A DNA stretch of 64,000 nt, from positions 186,001 to 250,000 of the forward strand of contig NZ_JACRAH010000021.1 of the NCBI RefSeq assembly GCF_016234775.1, written 5' to 3'. Below are positions 52,821 through 64,000 of the stretch, piece after piece. A model generated the notes under the pieces. The model worked only from the letters and a program-made list of their open reading frames with translations. It made no database searches and was not told where the DNA came from. Position 1 is the stretch's first letter; the number at the start of each line of letters is the position of its first letter. The position numbers were made by a program, and so were the translations under genes. The DNA comes from Aquabacterium sp. Its GTDB lineage: Bacteria > Pseudomonadota > Gammaproteobacteria > Burkholderiales > Burkholderiaceae_C.

Positions 52821-53840
52821 TCACCAGCGCGAGCGGTGATCTTCCGTCACGCCCAGCAGGTTGTCGACACGAACAGGCGCGCTGTCGATGGCGCGGCGCA
52901 CGGTCCCGTGGAAGGTGCCCACCGGCTGGATGTAGTAACTCGCTGCGATCAGGATGTCGCGGTCGTCCTGGCGCGCGCCTTCTGGCGTGAAGCTCAGGTC
53001 CAGCAGGCCATCTTCCGTGTGCACACGCCAAGGTGCCAGCGGTTCTTTTTCATTGAAATCGAAATGCGCGGCGCCCAGCGGGATCAGCTCGCCATCCAGC
53101 CACAGCACGTTCTCCTGCCCGCCGAAATAGCCTTGCTGCAGATTGAAGCCCACACGCTGGCTATGCGCGCAGGCCCAGCGCCATGATGTGTCTCGCGCCA
53201 GCAGGCCATTGGAGCTGTCGAGGCAAGCCACCGCCTGCCCCAGATCCCAGCGCTGCTCATCGACCTCCACCCAACCGCGCACCGGCAAGGCACTGGACTT
53301 CTGGGTGGCATGCGCCACGCCGCCCTCAATTGGCCCCACAGCGAGCAGAAAAGGCGCGCACTGTGACAAGGCCAGTTCGACCTGCATGGCCATGGCCGGG
53401 GTTCGCACCCGCAAGCTCATGATGTCGCCGTCCTCGTGCAACAAAGACAAGGAGGCACCCGGCCCTCGAAAGCGTGCATCGGCGCCTTGCACCGGCTGAT
53501 CGGACACCCCGCCAGACAGGCCTGGCAGGCCATCTTGCGCCCAATCGGCGATCACGCGCTTGCGCAATCGATCGAACACATAGGCAAAGGCCGTGACGCT
53601 CCAGCCCAGGTCCACGATGGCCACGCCAATGTAGAGCTCTTGCGAACCGATGCCCACGTACTGCCAGCGCTTGTGATGAAGACGCTTCCACAGGCCGGAC
53701 CGGCTGTAGCTGCCTTGCAGACCGGACCAATCGATCTCGTCAATGCGGCCGGCATAGCGCCCGTGCAAAGGCTCGCCGGATGCCACGACGCGACGCGGCA
53801 CGCAAGGCAGTGTGTTCAGCTGCAGGGCAGCGACGGTCAT
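52821..53840 (-). CDS. DUF2804 family protein
   Basis: A 339-residue cytosolic protein of family DUF2804, of unknown function. Typical segments include YAGRIDEIDWSGLQGSYSRS, WQYVGIGSQELYIGVAIVDLG and the C-terminal AHFDFNEKEPLAPWRV with DLSFTPEG. The ATG overlaps the stop of the upstream AraC gene (ATGA), so the two form a translationally coupled operon in which AraC may regulate it. No signal peptide is present. It is convergent with amiE, ten bases apart. Confidence 0.88.
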   Translation of the reverse strand: MTVAALQLNTLPCVPRRVVASGEPLHGRYAGRIDEIDWSGLQGSYSRSGLWKRLHHKRWQYVGIGSQELYIGVAIVDLGWSVTAFAYVFDRLRKRVIADWAQDGLPGLSGGVSDQPVQGADARFRGPGASLSLLHEDGDIMSLRVRTPAMAMQVELALSQCAPFLLAVGPIEGGVAHATQKSSALPVRGWVEVDEQRWDLGQAVACLDSSNGLLARDTSWRWACAHSQRVGFNLQQGYFGGQENVLWLDGELIPLGAAHFDFNEKEPLAPWRVHTEDGLLDLSFTPEGARQDDRDILIAASYYIQPVGTFHGTVRRAIDSAPVRVDNLLGVTEDHRSRW

Positions 53841-54838
53841 GCGGCCTCAGCCTTGAGTTGATGGCGACGCCACTGAGCAGGCGCCAGGCCCGTCCAGGCA
53901 CGAAACGCCCGCGTGAAAGCACTTTGTTCGGAATAGCCCAGCAACAAGGCGATCTCGGCCAGATCCAGCTTGGCATCACGCAGATGGCCTTCCGCCAGAT
54001 GCTGACGGGTGTTGTCCAGCAGTTGCTGGAAGCTCGTGCCCTGCTCCGACAAACGACGCTGCAGACTGCGCGGGCTGGTGTGATGGGCCTGAGCGAGTGC
54101 CGCCAGCGAGGTCTTGCCTTCACGAATCAAAGGCACCAGCGTCTTGCGCCAGGCGTCCACGATGGCCGGCACCGCAGCGACCTGCTGCAACAGGCTTTCA
54201 GCCTGCTGGTCCAGCAAGGACAACAAGGCGGGATCGGACTTGCGCAGCGGCAAGGCCAGGTATTCATGCGCAAAGACCAGTCGCGTCACGGGCGAGCCGA
54301 ACACCACCTGACCACCGAAGAAGTCTTCGTAGGGCTGGGTGCTCTCGGGTGCTGCATTGACAAAGCTGACGGCCTTCACCGGCCAGTAACGCCCGGTCAT
54401 GTCGCGCGCCAGTTGCACGACGGACGCGATCGCCGTTTCGTCCACCAGGGCGCCGGGACGGCCGCGCTCCACGCCCCACTCGATGACCACACCTTCTTCA
54501 GTGGCGGTGATCATGGCGGGGTTGGCGTCATACACCGAGGTGTGATAGCGCTCCAGGCGCTGCATGGCCTCGGCCAGGGTGCCGCAAGCGAGGGCGGCAT
54601 AGCCCACCACGCCGAAGTGGCGCGCGCTGATGCCTTCCGCAATGCGCAAAGCCAGGGCTGGGCGATTCTCCATGGCGTCCACCCGGCGCAGCCAGGTCTG
54701 CCAGTCACTCATGGGAATGAAGTGCTGAGCTTGATCCGGGCGTGGTGCGCCCAACACCTGGACAGGGTCCAGCCCCTGTTTTTCCAGGTAGTCGTACAAG
54801 AGCAATGCGTACGAAGATGCAACGCGGTTTTCGGCCAT
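53837..54838 (-). CDS. AraC family regulator (arabinose-binding-like N-terminus)
   Basis: A 333-residue regulator. The N-terminal 190 residues resemble the AraC_binding_2/OruR-like domain (LGVVGYAALACGTLAEAMQRLERY, QARHFGV pattern), and the C-terminal DNA-binding part holds QAHHTSPRSLQRRLSEQGTSF and LDLAEIALLLGYSEQSAF. It is coupled to the DUF2804 gene downstream and divergent from the sterol-desaturase-like gene at 55022. The divergent gap (54839-55021) holds no site I can define. Confidence 0.9.
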   Translation of the reverse strand: MAENRVASSYALLLYDYLEKQGLDPVQVLGAPRPDQAQHFIPMSDWQTWLRRVDAMENRPALALRIAEGISARHFGVVGYAALACGTLAEAMQRLERYHTSVYDANPAMITATEEGVVIEWGVERGRPGALVDETAIASVVQLARDMTGRYWPVKAVSFVNAAPESTQPYEDFFGGQVVFGSPVTRLVFAHEYLALPLRKSDPALLSLLDQQAESLLQQVAAVPAIVDAWRKTLVPLIREGKTSLAALAQAHHTSPRSLQRRLSEQGTSFQQLLDNTRQHLAEGHLRDAKLDLAEIALLLGYSEQSAFTRAFRAWTGLAPAQWRRHQLKAEAA

Positions 54839-55021
54839 GGGTACTTCTTCACCAAGCGTGGCCCATGATGATGCCCATCGAAAACGATATTGCCCATTCG
54901 GGCTACACGGGATCCGACATTCGTCAATTTGGCGCGAAACGTCAAGAATCTGACCGCAAAGATCAAGCCAGAAATCGGCGAACCGGTCAGGATGATGGGG
55001 CCTCCACGTCCGGATTTGTGA

Positions 55022-55984
55022 ATGCCTGATTTCGATAGCCTGTACGCCCTGGCCACCACCTGGATCAACCAGACCGACCTGAAGGATTGGTTGCTGGTGC
55101 TGCTGTCACCCGTGTTTTTCGTGACCGTGGCCATCGAGTGGCTGCGGTTTCGCCGCTCGGACAAACAGCGCGCCACGCCCATCTACGACCTGCGCGACTC
55201 TATGGACAGCATGACCCTGGGTGGCGTCTACACCTTCCTGGATGTGCTCATCGTGGTGATGCTGGTGCTGCCGGCGATGGTGTGGGCTTACCAGTTCCGC
55301 CTAAGTACCATCGAGATCACGCCCTGGACGTTCGCTGCGCTCTACCTGGGCGTGGAGTTCTGCTACTACTGGTTCCACCGCGCCAGCCACCGCATCCGCT
55401 GGTTCTGGTGCGCGCACGTGGTGCACCACGCCTCCGAGCACATGAACTTCACCACCGCCATGCGCCAGAGCTGGCTCTACAGCTTCGCCGGCAACTGGCT
55501 GTTCTACACGCCCATGGTGCTGCTGGGCTTCGAACCAGGCTGGGTGCTGTTTGCCCTGTCCTTGAACCTGGCCTACCAGTTCTTCGTGCACACGCAGTGG
55601 ATCAAGAAACTGCCCGCGCCGATCGAGTTCATCTTCAACACCCCCTCGCACCACCGCGCCCACCACGGCCGCAACCCGGTCTACATCGACAAGAACTACG
55701 GCGGTACCCTGATCGTGTTCGACCGCCTGTTCGGCACCTTCGTCGCCGAGACCGAGGCGCCTGATTACGGCCTGGTTCGCCAGGTACACAGCCACAATCC
55801 CATCTGGTTGACCATACACGAATGGGTGGACATGATCCGTGACATGCTGCGCCCCGGCCCCCTGAATCAGCGCCTCAAACACCTTTGGGCGCCACCCGAG
55901 TGGGAACGCGGCGCCGGTACGCGGGATAATCCCCCCCATGCACCCGAACGCTCTTCTCGACCTCAGCACGCAACTCGTCCGTGA
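55022..55984 (+). CDS. Sterol desaturase / fatty acid hydroxylase family protein
   Basis: A 320-residue integral membrane di-iron enzyme. Hydrophobic helices occur near 20-40, 75-100 and 105-130. The three His clusters of the family are HRASH (about 120), HVVHHASEHMN (about 132-142) and HHRAHHGRN (about 210-220). Bacterial members desaturate or hydroxylate lipids; the substrate is unknown. The start has no strong ribosome binding site. Its last 47 bases overlap rsmB on the same strand, and it is divergent from the AraC gene. Confidence 0.88.
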   Translation: MPDFDSLYALATTWINQTDLKDWLLVLLSPVFFVTVAIEWLRFRRSDKQRATPIYDLRDSMDSMTLGGVYTFLDVLIVVMLVLPAMVWAYQFRLSTIEITPWTFAALYLGVEFCYYWFHRASHRIRWFWCAHVVHHASEHMNFTTAMRQSWLYSFAGNWLFYTPMVLLGFEPGWVLFALSLNLAYQFFVHTQWIKKLPAPIEFIFNTPSHHRAHHGRNPVYIDKNYGGTLIVFDRLFGTFVAETEAPDYGLVRQVHSHNPIWLTIHEWVDMIRDMLRPGPLNQRLKHLWAPPEWERGAGTRDNPPHAPERSSRPQHATRP

Positions 55985-57203
55985 GGTTCTCAAGCTCGAC
56001 GCCCCCGCCGACAGCATCGTTTCCTACTTTTTCCGCCAGCACAAGGCCCTGGGCCAGCGGGAACGCCACGCCCTGGCCGAGACGGCCTACGCCGTGCTGC
56101 GCCAGCGCCTGCTGTGGGCCCACCTGGCCCAATCCGGCCACGGCCCCATGGAGCGCCGCCTGGTACTGCTGGCCTGGCAAGGTCAGCCTCACGTCCTGAA
56201 AAACGGCATCACGACCGACGAAGGTCAGTGGCTGGAGCGCACCGCCACCATCGACCGCAGCACCCTGCAGGACAAGCTGCGCCACAACCTGCCCGACTGG
56301 ATCTCCAACAGCCTGCGGCAACAACTGGGCGAAGAAGAGTTCTGGCAACTGGTCGACACTTTCTCGGCTGGCGCACCGCTGGACCTGCGCGTCAACCCGA
56401 TCAAGGCCAAGCGCGAAGCCGTGCTGGAGGCCCTGGTGGCCGCCGGCATCCCGGCTGTGCCCACGCCGTTCGCCCCCACCGGCATCCGCATCGAAGGTAA
56501 GCCGGCGCTGCAGAAGATGCCGCTGTACACCGAAGGCCATGTCGAGGTGCAGGACGAAGGCAGCCAGTTGCTGGCCCTGCTGACCGGCGCCAAACGTGGC
56601 GAGATGGTGGTGGACTTCTGCGCAGGCGCCGGTGGCAAGACCCTGGCCCTGGGCGCCATGATGCGCAACACCGGCCGCCTGTACGCTTTCGACGTATCAG
56701 GCCATCGCCTGGAAAACCTCAAGCCGCGTCTGGCGCGCAGTGGACTGTCCAATGTGTACGCCACGCAGATCGCGCACGAGAACGACGAGCGCATCAAACG
56801 CCTGCGCGGCAAGATCGACCGCGTGCTGGTGGATGCCCCATGCTCCGGCCTGGGCACCCTGCGTCGCAACCCCGATCTGAAGTGGCGCCAGAGCCCCAAA
56901 GCCATCGAGCAATTGCAGGCCAAGCAGACTGCCATCCTCCACAGCGCGTCGCGTTTGCTCAAACCCGGCGGCCGCCTGGTTTACGCGACCTGCAGCCTGA
57001 TGCCCGCAGAGAACGAAATCATTGCGAACGCCTTCACGGCCGAGCATCCGGATTTCGTGCAGCTCGATGCACGCGAGAAGCTGGAACAAGCGGGCGTGAC
57101 GCAGGCCGAATCGCTGGTCACGGAAGCGGGCCACCTGAGACTGTGGCCGCATCGCCATGCCACCGACGGTTTCTACGCCGTGGCATGGGAAAAGAAAGCC
57201 TGA
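55938..57203 (+). CDS. rsmB: 16S rRNA m5C methyltransferase RsmB
   Basis: A 421-residue SAM-dependent methyltransferase that makes m5C967 in 16S rRNA. An N-terminal NusB-like region precedes the catalytic domain with motif I DFCAGAGGKTLALG, the PC motif DAPCSGLGTLRRNPDLKW and the catalytic Cys motif VYATCSLMPAEN. The NusB part (LDLSTQLVREVLKLDAP, AETAYAVLRQRLLW) is shorter than in E. coli, so other Rsm/NOP family members are possible. The start overlaps the sterol desaturase gene by 47 bases. Confidence 0.85.
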   Translation: MHPNALLDLSTQLVREVLKLDAPADSIVSYFFRQHKALGQRERHALAETAYAVLRQRLLWAHLAQSGHGPMERRLVLLAWQGQPHVLKNGITTDEGQWLERTATIDRSTLQDKLRHNLPDWISNSLRQQLGEEEFWQLVDTFSAGAPLDLRVNPIKAKREAVLEALVAAGIPAVPTPFAPTGIRIEGKPALQKMPLYTEGHVEVQDEGSQLLALLTGAKRGEMVVDFCAGAGGKTLALGAMMRNTGRLYAFDVSGHRLENLKPRLARSGLSNVYATQIAHENDERIKRLRGKIDRVLVDAPCSGLGTLRRNPDLKWRQSPKAIEQLQAKQTAILHSASRLLKPGGRLVYATCSLMPAENEIIANAFTAEHPDFVQLDAREKLEQAGVTQAESLVTEAGHLRLWPHRHATDGFYAVAWEKKA

Positions 57204-57213
57204 CGCTTCAGGC
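57198..57213. terminator. Small hairpin at the end of rsmB
   Basis: GCCTGA (57198-57203) and TCAGGC (57208-57213) flank four bases and are followed by a pyrimidine-rich CTTCTTC stretch. It lies between convergent rsmB and the polysaccharide export gene. Short stem. Confidence 0.35.
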
Positions 57214-57233
57214 CTTCTTCTGCAGGGAAGCCT

Positions 57234-58052
57234 TTAGAACAGGCTTTCCTTCACATAGATCACGTCGCCGTTTTGCAGCTTGTCGTTCATGTCAGGCTGG
57301 ATGACCTGAACCTGACCAGACGCATCGCGACGGTGCACACGGATGCCGCGCTGCGTACCACGCAGCGTCAGGCCACCGCCAGAGGCCAGGGCTTGCAGCA
57401 CGGTCATGTCGCGCTGCAGCAGCATGGTGCCAGCGCGTTGCACTTCACCGTAGATGTAGATCTGGGGCGCACGGTCCACCCAGATGCTGTCGCCGCCAGC
57501 CAGGGTAAAGTCATCCACACCACTGCCGGCCGCGAACACACGAGGAAAATCGATTTCCTTGCGGAAGGACTTGCCATCGCGGGTACCCGACACCACCACG
57601 ATGTCCGACCCCGCGTTGGCCAAGGTGCCGCCAGCTTGTGCAAGGATTTCACTCAGCTTGTTGCCGCCTGCGCTTGCTCCCAAGGCGAAACGACCAGGAC
57701 GGTTAACCTGGCCCAGCACGGACACCATATTGGCCTTGGCGTCCATCACCAAAATGGAGACCTGAGGCTGCTTCAGAAAATTGCCGTCGCGCAATCCGGC
57801 GGCAATCTTCTTTTCAGCGTCGGACACGGACAAGCCACCCAGCTTCACCACACCCAGCAGAGGATATGAAATGGTGCCACTTTCATTGATGCGCGCATCC
57901 AGCAGCAAGTCCTGGTTCTGGTAGACGAAGATCCGGATCTGGTCACCAGCACCCAGAACGTAATCGTTCTGACCGGCAGCTTGTGCGCCCATACCGAACA
58001 CCAGCAGCATGGTGGCCAGCAGCCACCGAGCCATGTCACGCATCCACTTCAT
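57234..58052 (-). CDS. Polysaccharide export protein (Wza-like)
   Basis: A 272-residue periplasmic/outer-membrane export protein. A signal peptide (about 1-26, ending AQA) without a lipobox precedes a Poly_export domain (NDYVLGAGDQIRIFVYQNQD) and SLBB repeats (VLGQVNRPGRFALG; IYIYGEVQRAGTMLLQRDM). It resembles the EpsE component of exosortase-linked exopolysaccharide loci. No glycosyltransferases or kinases lie nearby, so the gene is separated from the locus it serves. The ATG at 58052 is used; a TTG six bases earlier is possible. The 164 bases upstream hold no clear feature. Confidence 0.88.
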   Translation of the reverse strand: MKWMRDMARWLLATMLLVFGMGAQAAGQNDYVLGAGDQIRIFVYQNQDLLLDARINESGTISYPLLGVVKLGGLSVSDAEKKIAAGLRDGNFLKQPQVSILVMDAKANMVSVLGQVNRPGRFALGASAGGNKLSEILAQAGGTLANAGSDIVVVSGTRDGKSFRKEIDFPRVFAAGSGVDDFTLAGGDSIWVDRAPQIYIYGEVQRAGTMLLQRDMTVLQALASGGGLTLRGTQRGIRVHRRDASGQVQVIQPDMNDKLQNGDVIYVKESLF

Positions 58053-58216
58053 ATGCAAAAGTCCTCTGAAAAATGATGATGCAATGTATCACCCGGGCAT
58101 GACAAAGCGATGCCAGCTTCGGGAGAGTGCAACAAAGGTGTCTAGATCACGTTTGAACGGATTGGTTCCACCAGATTCGCCCCAGGAAACCCCTCAGGAG
58201 AAGGCCCCCACTCGCC

Positions 58217-60604
58217 TCAGTGCTCGGCCATGGCCAGGGTGGTGCGCTCCAGATAGGCGCGCACCTCGCTGCCCGGCATGGGGCGGGCGATCAGGTAACC
58301 CTGCACATCGTCACAACCCAGGGCACGCAGCATCACCAATTGCTCGGAGGTCTCGATGCCCTCGGCGGTGGTTTCCAGCCGCAAGGCACGCGCCAGGCTG
58401 ATGATGGCAGTGACAACCGCCTGTGCGTCCTGGTCGCTGTCGAGCGAGCGAACGAACATGCCGTCGATCTTGAGCTTGTCCATCGGGAAGCTGCGCAGGT
58501 AGGCCAGCGACGAGTACCCGGTACCAAAATCATCCATGGCCACCCGTACGCCCCGGCTGCGCAGGGCCATCAGCGTGGATTGCGCACCATCGTGGTCCTC
58601 GATCAGGGCCGACTCGGTGATTTCCACCTCCAGGCGCTCGGGATCCAGACCACTCTCTGCCAAGGCCTCGTCCACCAGGTCGATCACGGCGGAGCTGCGG
58701 AACTGCACCGCCGACAGGTTGACGGCCACGCGCAGGTCACCCGGCCACTTGGCCGCCACGCGGCAGGCCTCGCGCAGCACCCAGTTGCCCAGGGGCACGA
58801 TCTGGCCGGTTTCTTCGGCCACAGGGATGAACTCGCCCGGCCCGATCAGCCCACGCTCGGAATGTTGCCAGCGCACCAAGGCCTCGAAACCAATGATCTC
58901 GCCCGTGTCCAGCCGCATCTGGGGTTGGAAGAACAAGGTGAACTGGTTGGCGTTAAGCGCCTGACCCAGCTCGTGCTGCAAGCGCACACGGGCCCGGGCG
59001 CTTTCAGCCATCTGCTGATCAAAGAAACGATAGGTATTGCGACCTGCCGCCTTGGCCGCGTACAAGGCCAGATCGGCGCACTGCAGCAGCGATTGCGGAT
59101 CCTTGCCGTCGCGAGGCGCCAGGGCCACACCCATGCTGGCGCGCACCTCTACCATGGCATCGTCCAGCTGACAGGGTTCGGCCAGCAGGACCACCAGGCG
59201 TTCTGCCAGAGCGGCAGCTTCTTCGTGCGAGGCATAACGCCAGCTCAACAAGGCGAATTCGTCGCCTCCCAGGCGGGCCAGCAGGTCGCCCTCCGCCACG
59301 CAGGATTTCAGGCGCGCCCCGACTCGGCGCAAGAGCTGATCGCCCACACCGTGCCCCAGGGAGTCGTTGATGTTCTTGAAATTGTCCAGATCCAGGAACA
59401 ACAATGAACAGGGGCGGTTCGGCGTCTTGGGATCGGAGGCCAGCTTGCTCAGTTCGGAGCTGAAACGATGGCGATTGGCCAGGCCGGTCAAGGCATCGAA
59501 ATTGGCCAGGCGGGCCAGTTCGTCGCGGGTACGGCGCGTGTGGGTGATGTCCGAGCCCACGCCGCGCCAGCCTGCCGAGCGCCCGGTGTCGTCCAGCAAG
59601 GGCTTGGCGGTCAGTGACCAGCAGTGGATCTCGTGCCCCACCTCGACCGCAAGTTCCAGATCGCGGAAAGGCTGCCCCATGCGGATGCAGGTGGTGAGGT
59701 GCGCCAGCGCGGCGGTGGCCTCGTCGTCGTCTGGCGGCAGCATGTTGGACAGCAGATCGATGAAGGACTTCTGCAGCAAGGCCTTGGTGGGCATGCCAAA
59801 GGCGTGCGCCAGCCGGGTTGACACATGCCGCAGGTGCCCTGTAGGCGATATTTCCCACAACCAGTCGGAGGCATGCTCTTCGAAGTCTCGCAGCAGCAGG
59901 TCGATCAGCTGCTTCTGGCGCTCGGTTTCCGCCTCGGCGCGAAGCCGGCTCATGAAGACCTTGCCATTGGTATAGCTCACGCCGCTCATGATCACCATAT
60001 AGACCACCAACGCGATCATCAGCGCTTCACTGGTGGCGTAATCGGACTGCAGCAGGCCGATCACGCAGGTAGAGCACATGGTGATCACATAGGCCATCGC
60101 GGCCGGCACCATGGGGCTGAGCATGAAAGCGCCACCGCAGATGGTACCCACGACCACCGTGGCGACCAGCATCGCACCGTTGTGATCCGCGCTGGGAAAC
60201 ACGATCAAGGGCAACACCGACCACAACACGGCAAACAGGATCACGTGCCCGACGATGATGTACTGCGCCGACTTCTGGGCCAGCACCCGTGCGCCATCGG
60301 TGATCAACATGCGCCACCAGACGGCCGCAATCGGCAGCGCCGAGATCACAAAGAAGCACCAGAGCCCCAGCCCAAGGCTGTTGATCTTGCCCCAGAACAC
60401 CCAGCAGATTACCAGCGTGTTGATGCCGTTGCCCGTCATGATGAGCGGCAACAGACGCATCAAGGCCTGAACCTGACGCCCACGGAAATAGGAAGCCTGC
60501 GGCCCGTCTATGGCCTCCTGAGGCGAGACCTCGTTGAGCAGTTCTTCAAACCGCTGCCGGATCGTTGGCGTCTGAGTAGCTTTGGAAGGAAACATCCCCA
60601 CCAT
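58217..60604 (-). CDS. PAS-GGDEF-EAL membrane protein
   Basis: A 795-residue c-di-GMP enzyme. Hydrophobic helices fill residues 50-210, a PAS-like domain lies at about 235-355, then GGDEF (motif GGDEF at 446-450) and EAL (EAL at 574-576; DDFGTGYSSL at 691-700). Both catalytic motifs are intact; which activity dominates cannot be seen. The I-site pattern RxxD before GGDEF is absent (VAEGDLLARL). The start is either 60604 or 60595. It is divergent from maeB, sharing a control region of about 176 bases. Confidence 0.92.
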   Translation of the reverse strand: MVGMFPSKATQTPTIRQRFEELLNEVSPQEAIDGPQASYFRGRQVQALMRLLPLIMTGNGINTLVICWVFWGKINSLGLGLWCFFVISALPIAAVWWRMLITDGARVLAQKSAQYIIVGHVILFAVLWSVLPLIVFPSADHNGAMLVATVVVGTICGGAFMLSPMVPAAMAYVITMCSTCVIGLLQSDYATSEALMIALVVYMVIMSGVSYTNGKVFMSRLRAEAETERQKQLIDLLLRDFEEHASDWLWEISPTGHLRHVSTRLAHAFGMPTKALLQKSFIDLLSNMLPPDDDEATAALAHLTTCIRMGQPFRDLELAVEVGHEIHCWSLTAKPLLDDTGRSAGWRGVGSDITHTRRTRDELARLANFDALTGLANRHRFSSELSKLASDPKTPNRPCSLLFLDLDNFKNINDSLGHGVGDQLLRRVGARLKSCVAEGDLLARLGGDEFALLSWRYASHEEAAALAERLVVLLAEPCQLDDAMVEVRASMGVALAPRDGKDPQSLLQCADLALYAAKAAGRNTYRFFDQQMAESARARVRLQHELGQALNANQFTLFFQPQMRLDTGEIIGFEALVRWQHSERGLIGPGEFIPVAEETGQIVPLGNWVLREACRVAAKWPGDLRVAVNLSAVQFRSSAVIDLVDEALAESGLDPERLEVEITESALIEDHDGAQSTLMALRSRGVRVAMDDFGTGYSSLAYLRSFPMDKLKIDGMFVRSLDSDQDAQAVVTAIISLARALRLETTAEGIETSEQLVMLRALGCDDVQGYLIARPMPGSEVRAYLERTTLAMAEH

Positions 60605-60780
60605 TCAATCCAATGTGGATAACCCTGACGGAATCGGCAGTTTGCCCCCGAACTTGATATCGTCAGACGAAATTGGATGCCTTGTTCACGGGGTTGCAGC
60701 GGCATAAGGCACGCCCGCCCCAGTAATTTGGTGCGTCATTTGGCTTACCATCTCCGCCCTTGCTGAGTGAAAAAGCCAAT

Positions 60781-63093
<2,313 letters not shown>

Positions 63094-63106
63094 GGCCGCA
63101 GAAGCA

Positions 63107-63790
63107 TCAGTGCATCTTCGACCTGCGGCGCAACGCACCAAGTGCGCCCAGGCCGATGGCCATCATCACCCACGACGACGCCTCTGGCACCACGCTCACC
63201 TTGATGCTTCCAGAGGCGTATTTATTGACATAGGCGCCGGGATTTGAAATTCCCCCGCTAACTGCCATGCTGTAGACGCCCGGCTTCAATGTTGCCAGCA
63301 CGGTTGCCCGCAAGCCTGCACCAGTTGTACTAGGCAGCAGAGTTGGTGTGAAGTCACCATTGGGTCCTGTCAGGGTCAGTCGAGTCGCGGGAACGCCCGG
63401 GTCATTCGTGCGGTCCACATCAAACTGAACCGACGTGTCGCTCAGAACCGAAAAGGACAACGCCATGCTCGATGAAGCGTTGCCACCTGAAGGCCCCACG
63501 TCCCCCGAAGGCCCGTTGTACCACCAAGACGACGTTGTCCATATCGAGATGCTGCTGTCACCGATAAGTGAAACTGCAGACGCACGACCCGTCGTCAACC
63601 CTCGCCCCCCCGTCGCCGCAAACGACGCGCTTTGGCCCACAGAAGCAGATACCGTGCTTCCTGTTGGTGTGCGGCTTGTCTGACCCACGGTCGCGGAACC
63701 ACTTTGACTGACCACGCTGAGTTGGGCTTGGGCTGCCAACGGCAACGCAATCAGCAACGCCACGCATGACGCGTGTAACCTCATATTCAT
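63107..63790 (-). CDS. PEP-CTERM protein
   Basis: A 227-residue exported protein. A signal peptide (about 1-22, ending AQAQ) precedes a Ser/Thr/Gly-rich beta-sandwich-like body with no recognisable domain (FQFDVDRTNDPGVPATRL-like pattern). The end VVPEASSWVMMAIGLGAL followed by RRRSKMH is a PEP-CTERM signal. AGGAAGG precedes the ATG at 63790. It is convergent with maeB, 13 bases apart. Confidence 0.82.
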   Translation of the reverse strand: MNMRLHASCVALLIALPLAAQAQLSVVSQSGSATVGQTSRTPTGSTVSASVGQSASFAATGGRGLTTGRASAVSLIGDSSISIWTTSSWWYNGPSGDVGPSGGNASSSMALSFSVLSDTSVQFDVDRTNDPGVPATRLTLTGPNGDFTPTLLPSTTGAGLRATVLATLKPGVYSMAVSGGISNPGAYVNKYASGSIKVSVVPEASSWVMMAIGLGALGALRRRSKMH

Positions 63791-63972
63791 GAGTTTTCCT
63801 TCCTGTTTTATGTGTGGATTCAGCCCGACGTCGAGCTTGGGCTGAATTGAAAGCCTAGCAGATCAAACACCTTAGTCAATCGGCCTAACCCGACAGCCAG
63901 ATTGAACCCAAGCTGCCAATGGCCACCAGAAGTTGGCCTATTCGTTTTTGGCTTCGCCGCTAGACTGAGCCC

Positions 63973-64000
63973 ATGACCTCACTCGCGCGTACGCCAGCTC
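63973..64000 (+). CDS. Possible truncated start of the next gene
   Basis: An ATG at 63973 opens the frame MTSLARTPA to the window edge. There is no good ribosome binding site. The gap 63791-63972 shows nothing else I can define. Weak call. Confidence 0.3.

Overview
The window is a dense, GC-rich stretch with no rRNA, tRNA, CRISPR array or recognisable insertion sequence and no gene-free gap longer than about 260 bases. The gene complement (three PEP-CTERM sorted proteins, a DUF3717/DUF1289 protein, a MaeB malic enzyme with a phosphotransacetylase tail, urt genes coupled to fmdAB) suggests a free-living betaproteobacterium of the order Burkholderiales, perhaps near Aquabacterium/Comamonadaceae. 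That placement rests on memory of these families, not on a search.

Layout. Bases 1-13,600 hold housekeeping and small unknown genes: DUF1993 and DUF808 proteins, an HDOD protein, a cytochrome P450, DusC, MipA/OmpV, the YlqF GTPase, an RNase T2, a UvrD-like helicase, a TetR regulator beside a DUF1571 protein, a LabA-type NYN/LOTUS protein and a Gly/Cys-rich protein. Bases 13,700-22,800 hold a secreted lipase behind a near-perfect palindrome, a PEP-CTERM phytase/phosphatase-like protein, an AraC regulator divergent from a carboxymuconolactone-decarboxylase-like protein, GlnS, a secreted alpha/beta hydrolase and an unassigned protein. Bases 22,800-29,850 hold a LytS/LytTR two-component pair, TrpS with an unusual C-terminal extension, PurN, a second PEP-CTERM protein, and a DUF2167 plus site-2-protease pair.

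The most interesting part is 29,850-42,400 together with 51,670-52,810. A 1148-residue sensor, made of an NCS1 nucleobase/urea-permease-like membrane domain, an eight-cysteine segment, a histidine kinase and a receiver, overlaps the gene of a NarL/FixJ response regulator; a second membrane histidine kinase follows. Divergent from it runs urtABCDE-fmdA-fmdB (urea/short-amide ABC importer plus formamidase). The shared intergenic region contains the box TACGT-N6-ACGTA, and an almost identical box lies about 65 bases upstream of an aliphatic amidase gene (amiE) 16 kb away. I infer a urea/short-amide regulon in which a transporter-shaped kinase reads the substrate and the LuxR-type regulator binds these boxes. 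No urease genes are present in the window.

Bases 42,400-64,000 contain CBS, HD and small membrane proteins, a pectin-acetylesterase-like secreted esterase divergent from two translationally coupled flavoenzymes (with a 16-base palindrome between them), a diguanylate cyclase, a GST, amiE, an AraC-DUF2804 operon, a fatty acid hydroxylase/sterol desaturase-like protein overlapping rsmB, an orphan polysaccharide export protein, a GGDEF-EAL protein, maeB and a third PEP-CTERM protein. Both window edges cut into probable further genes.
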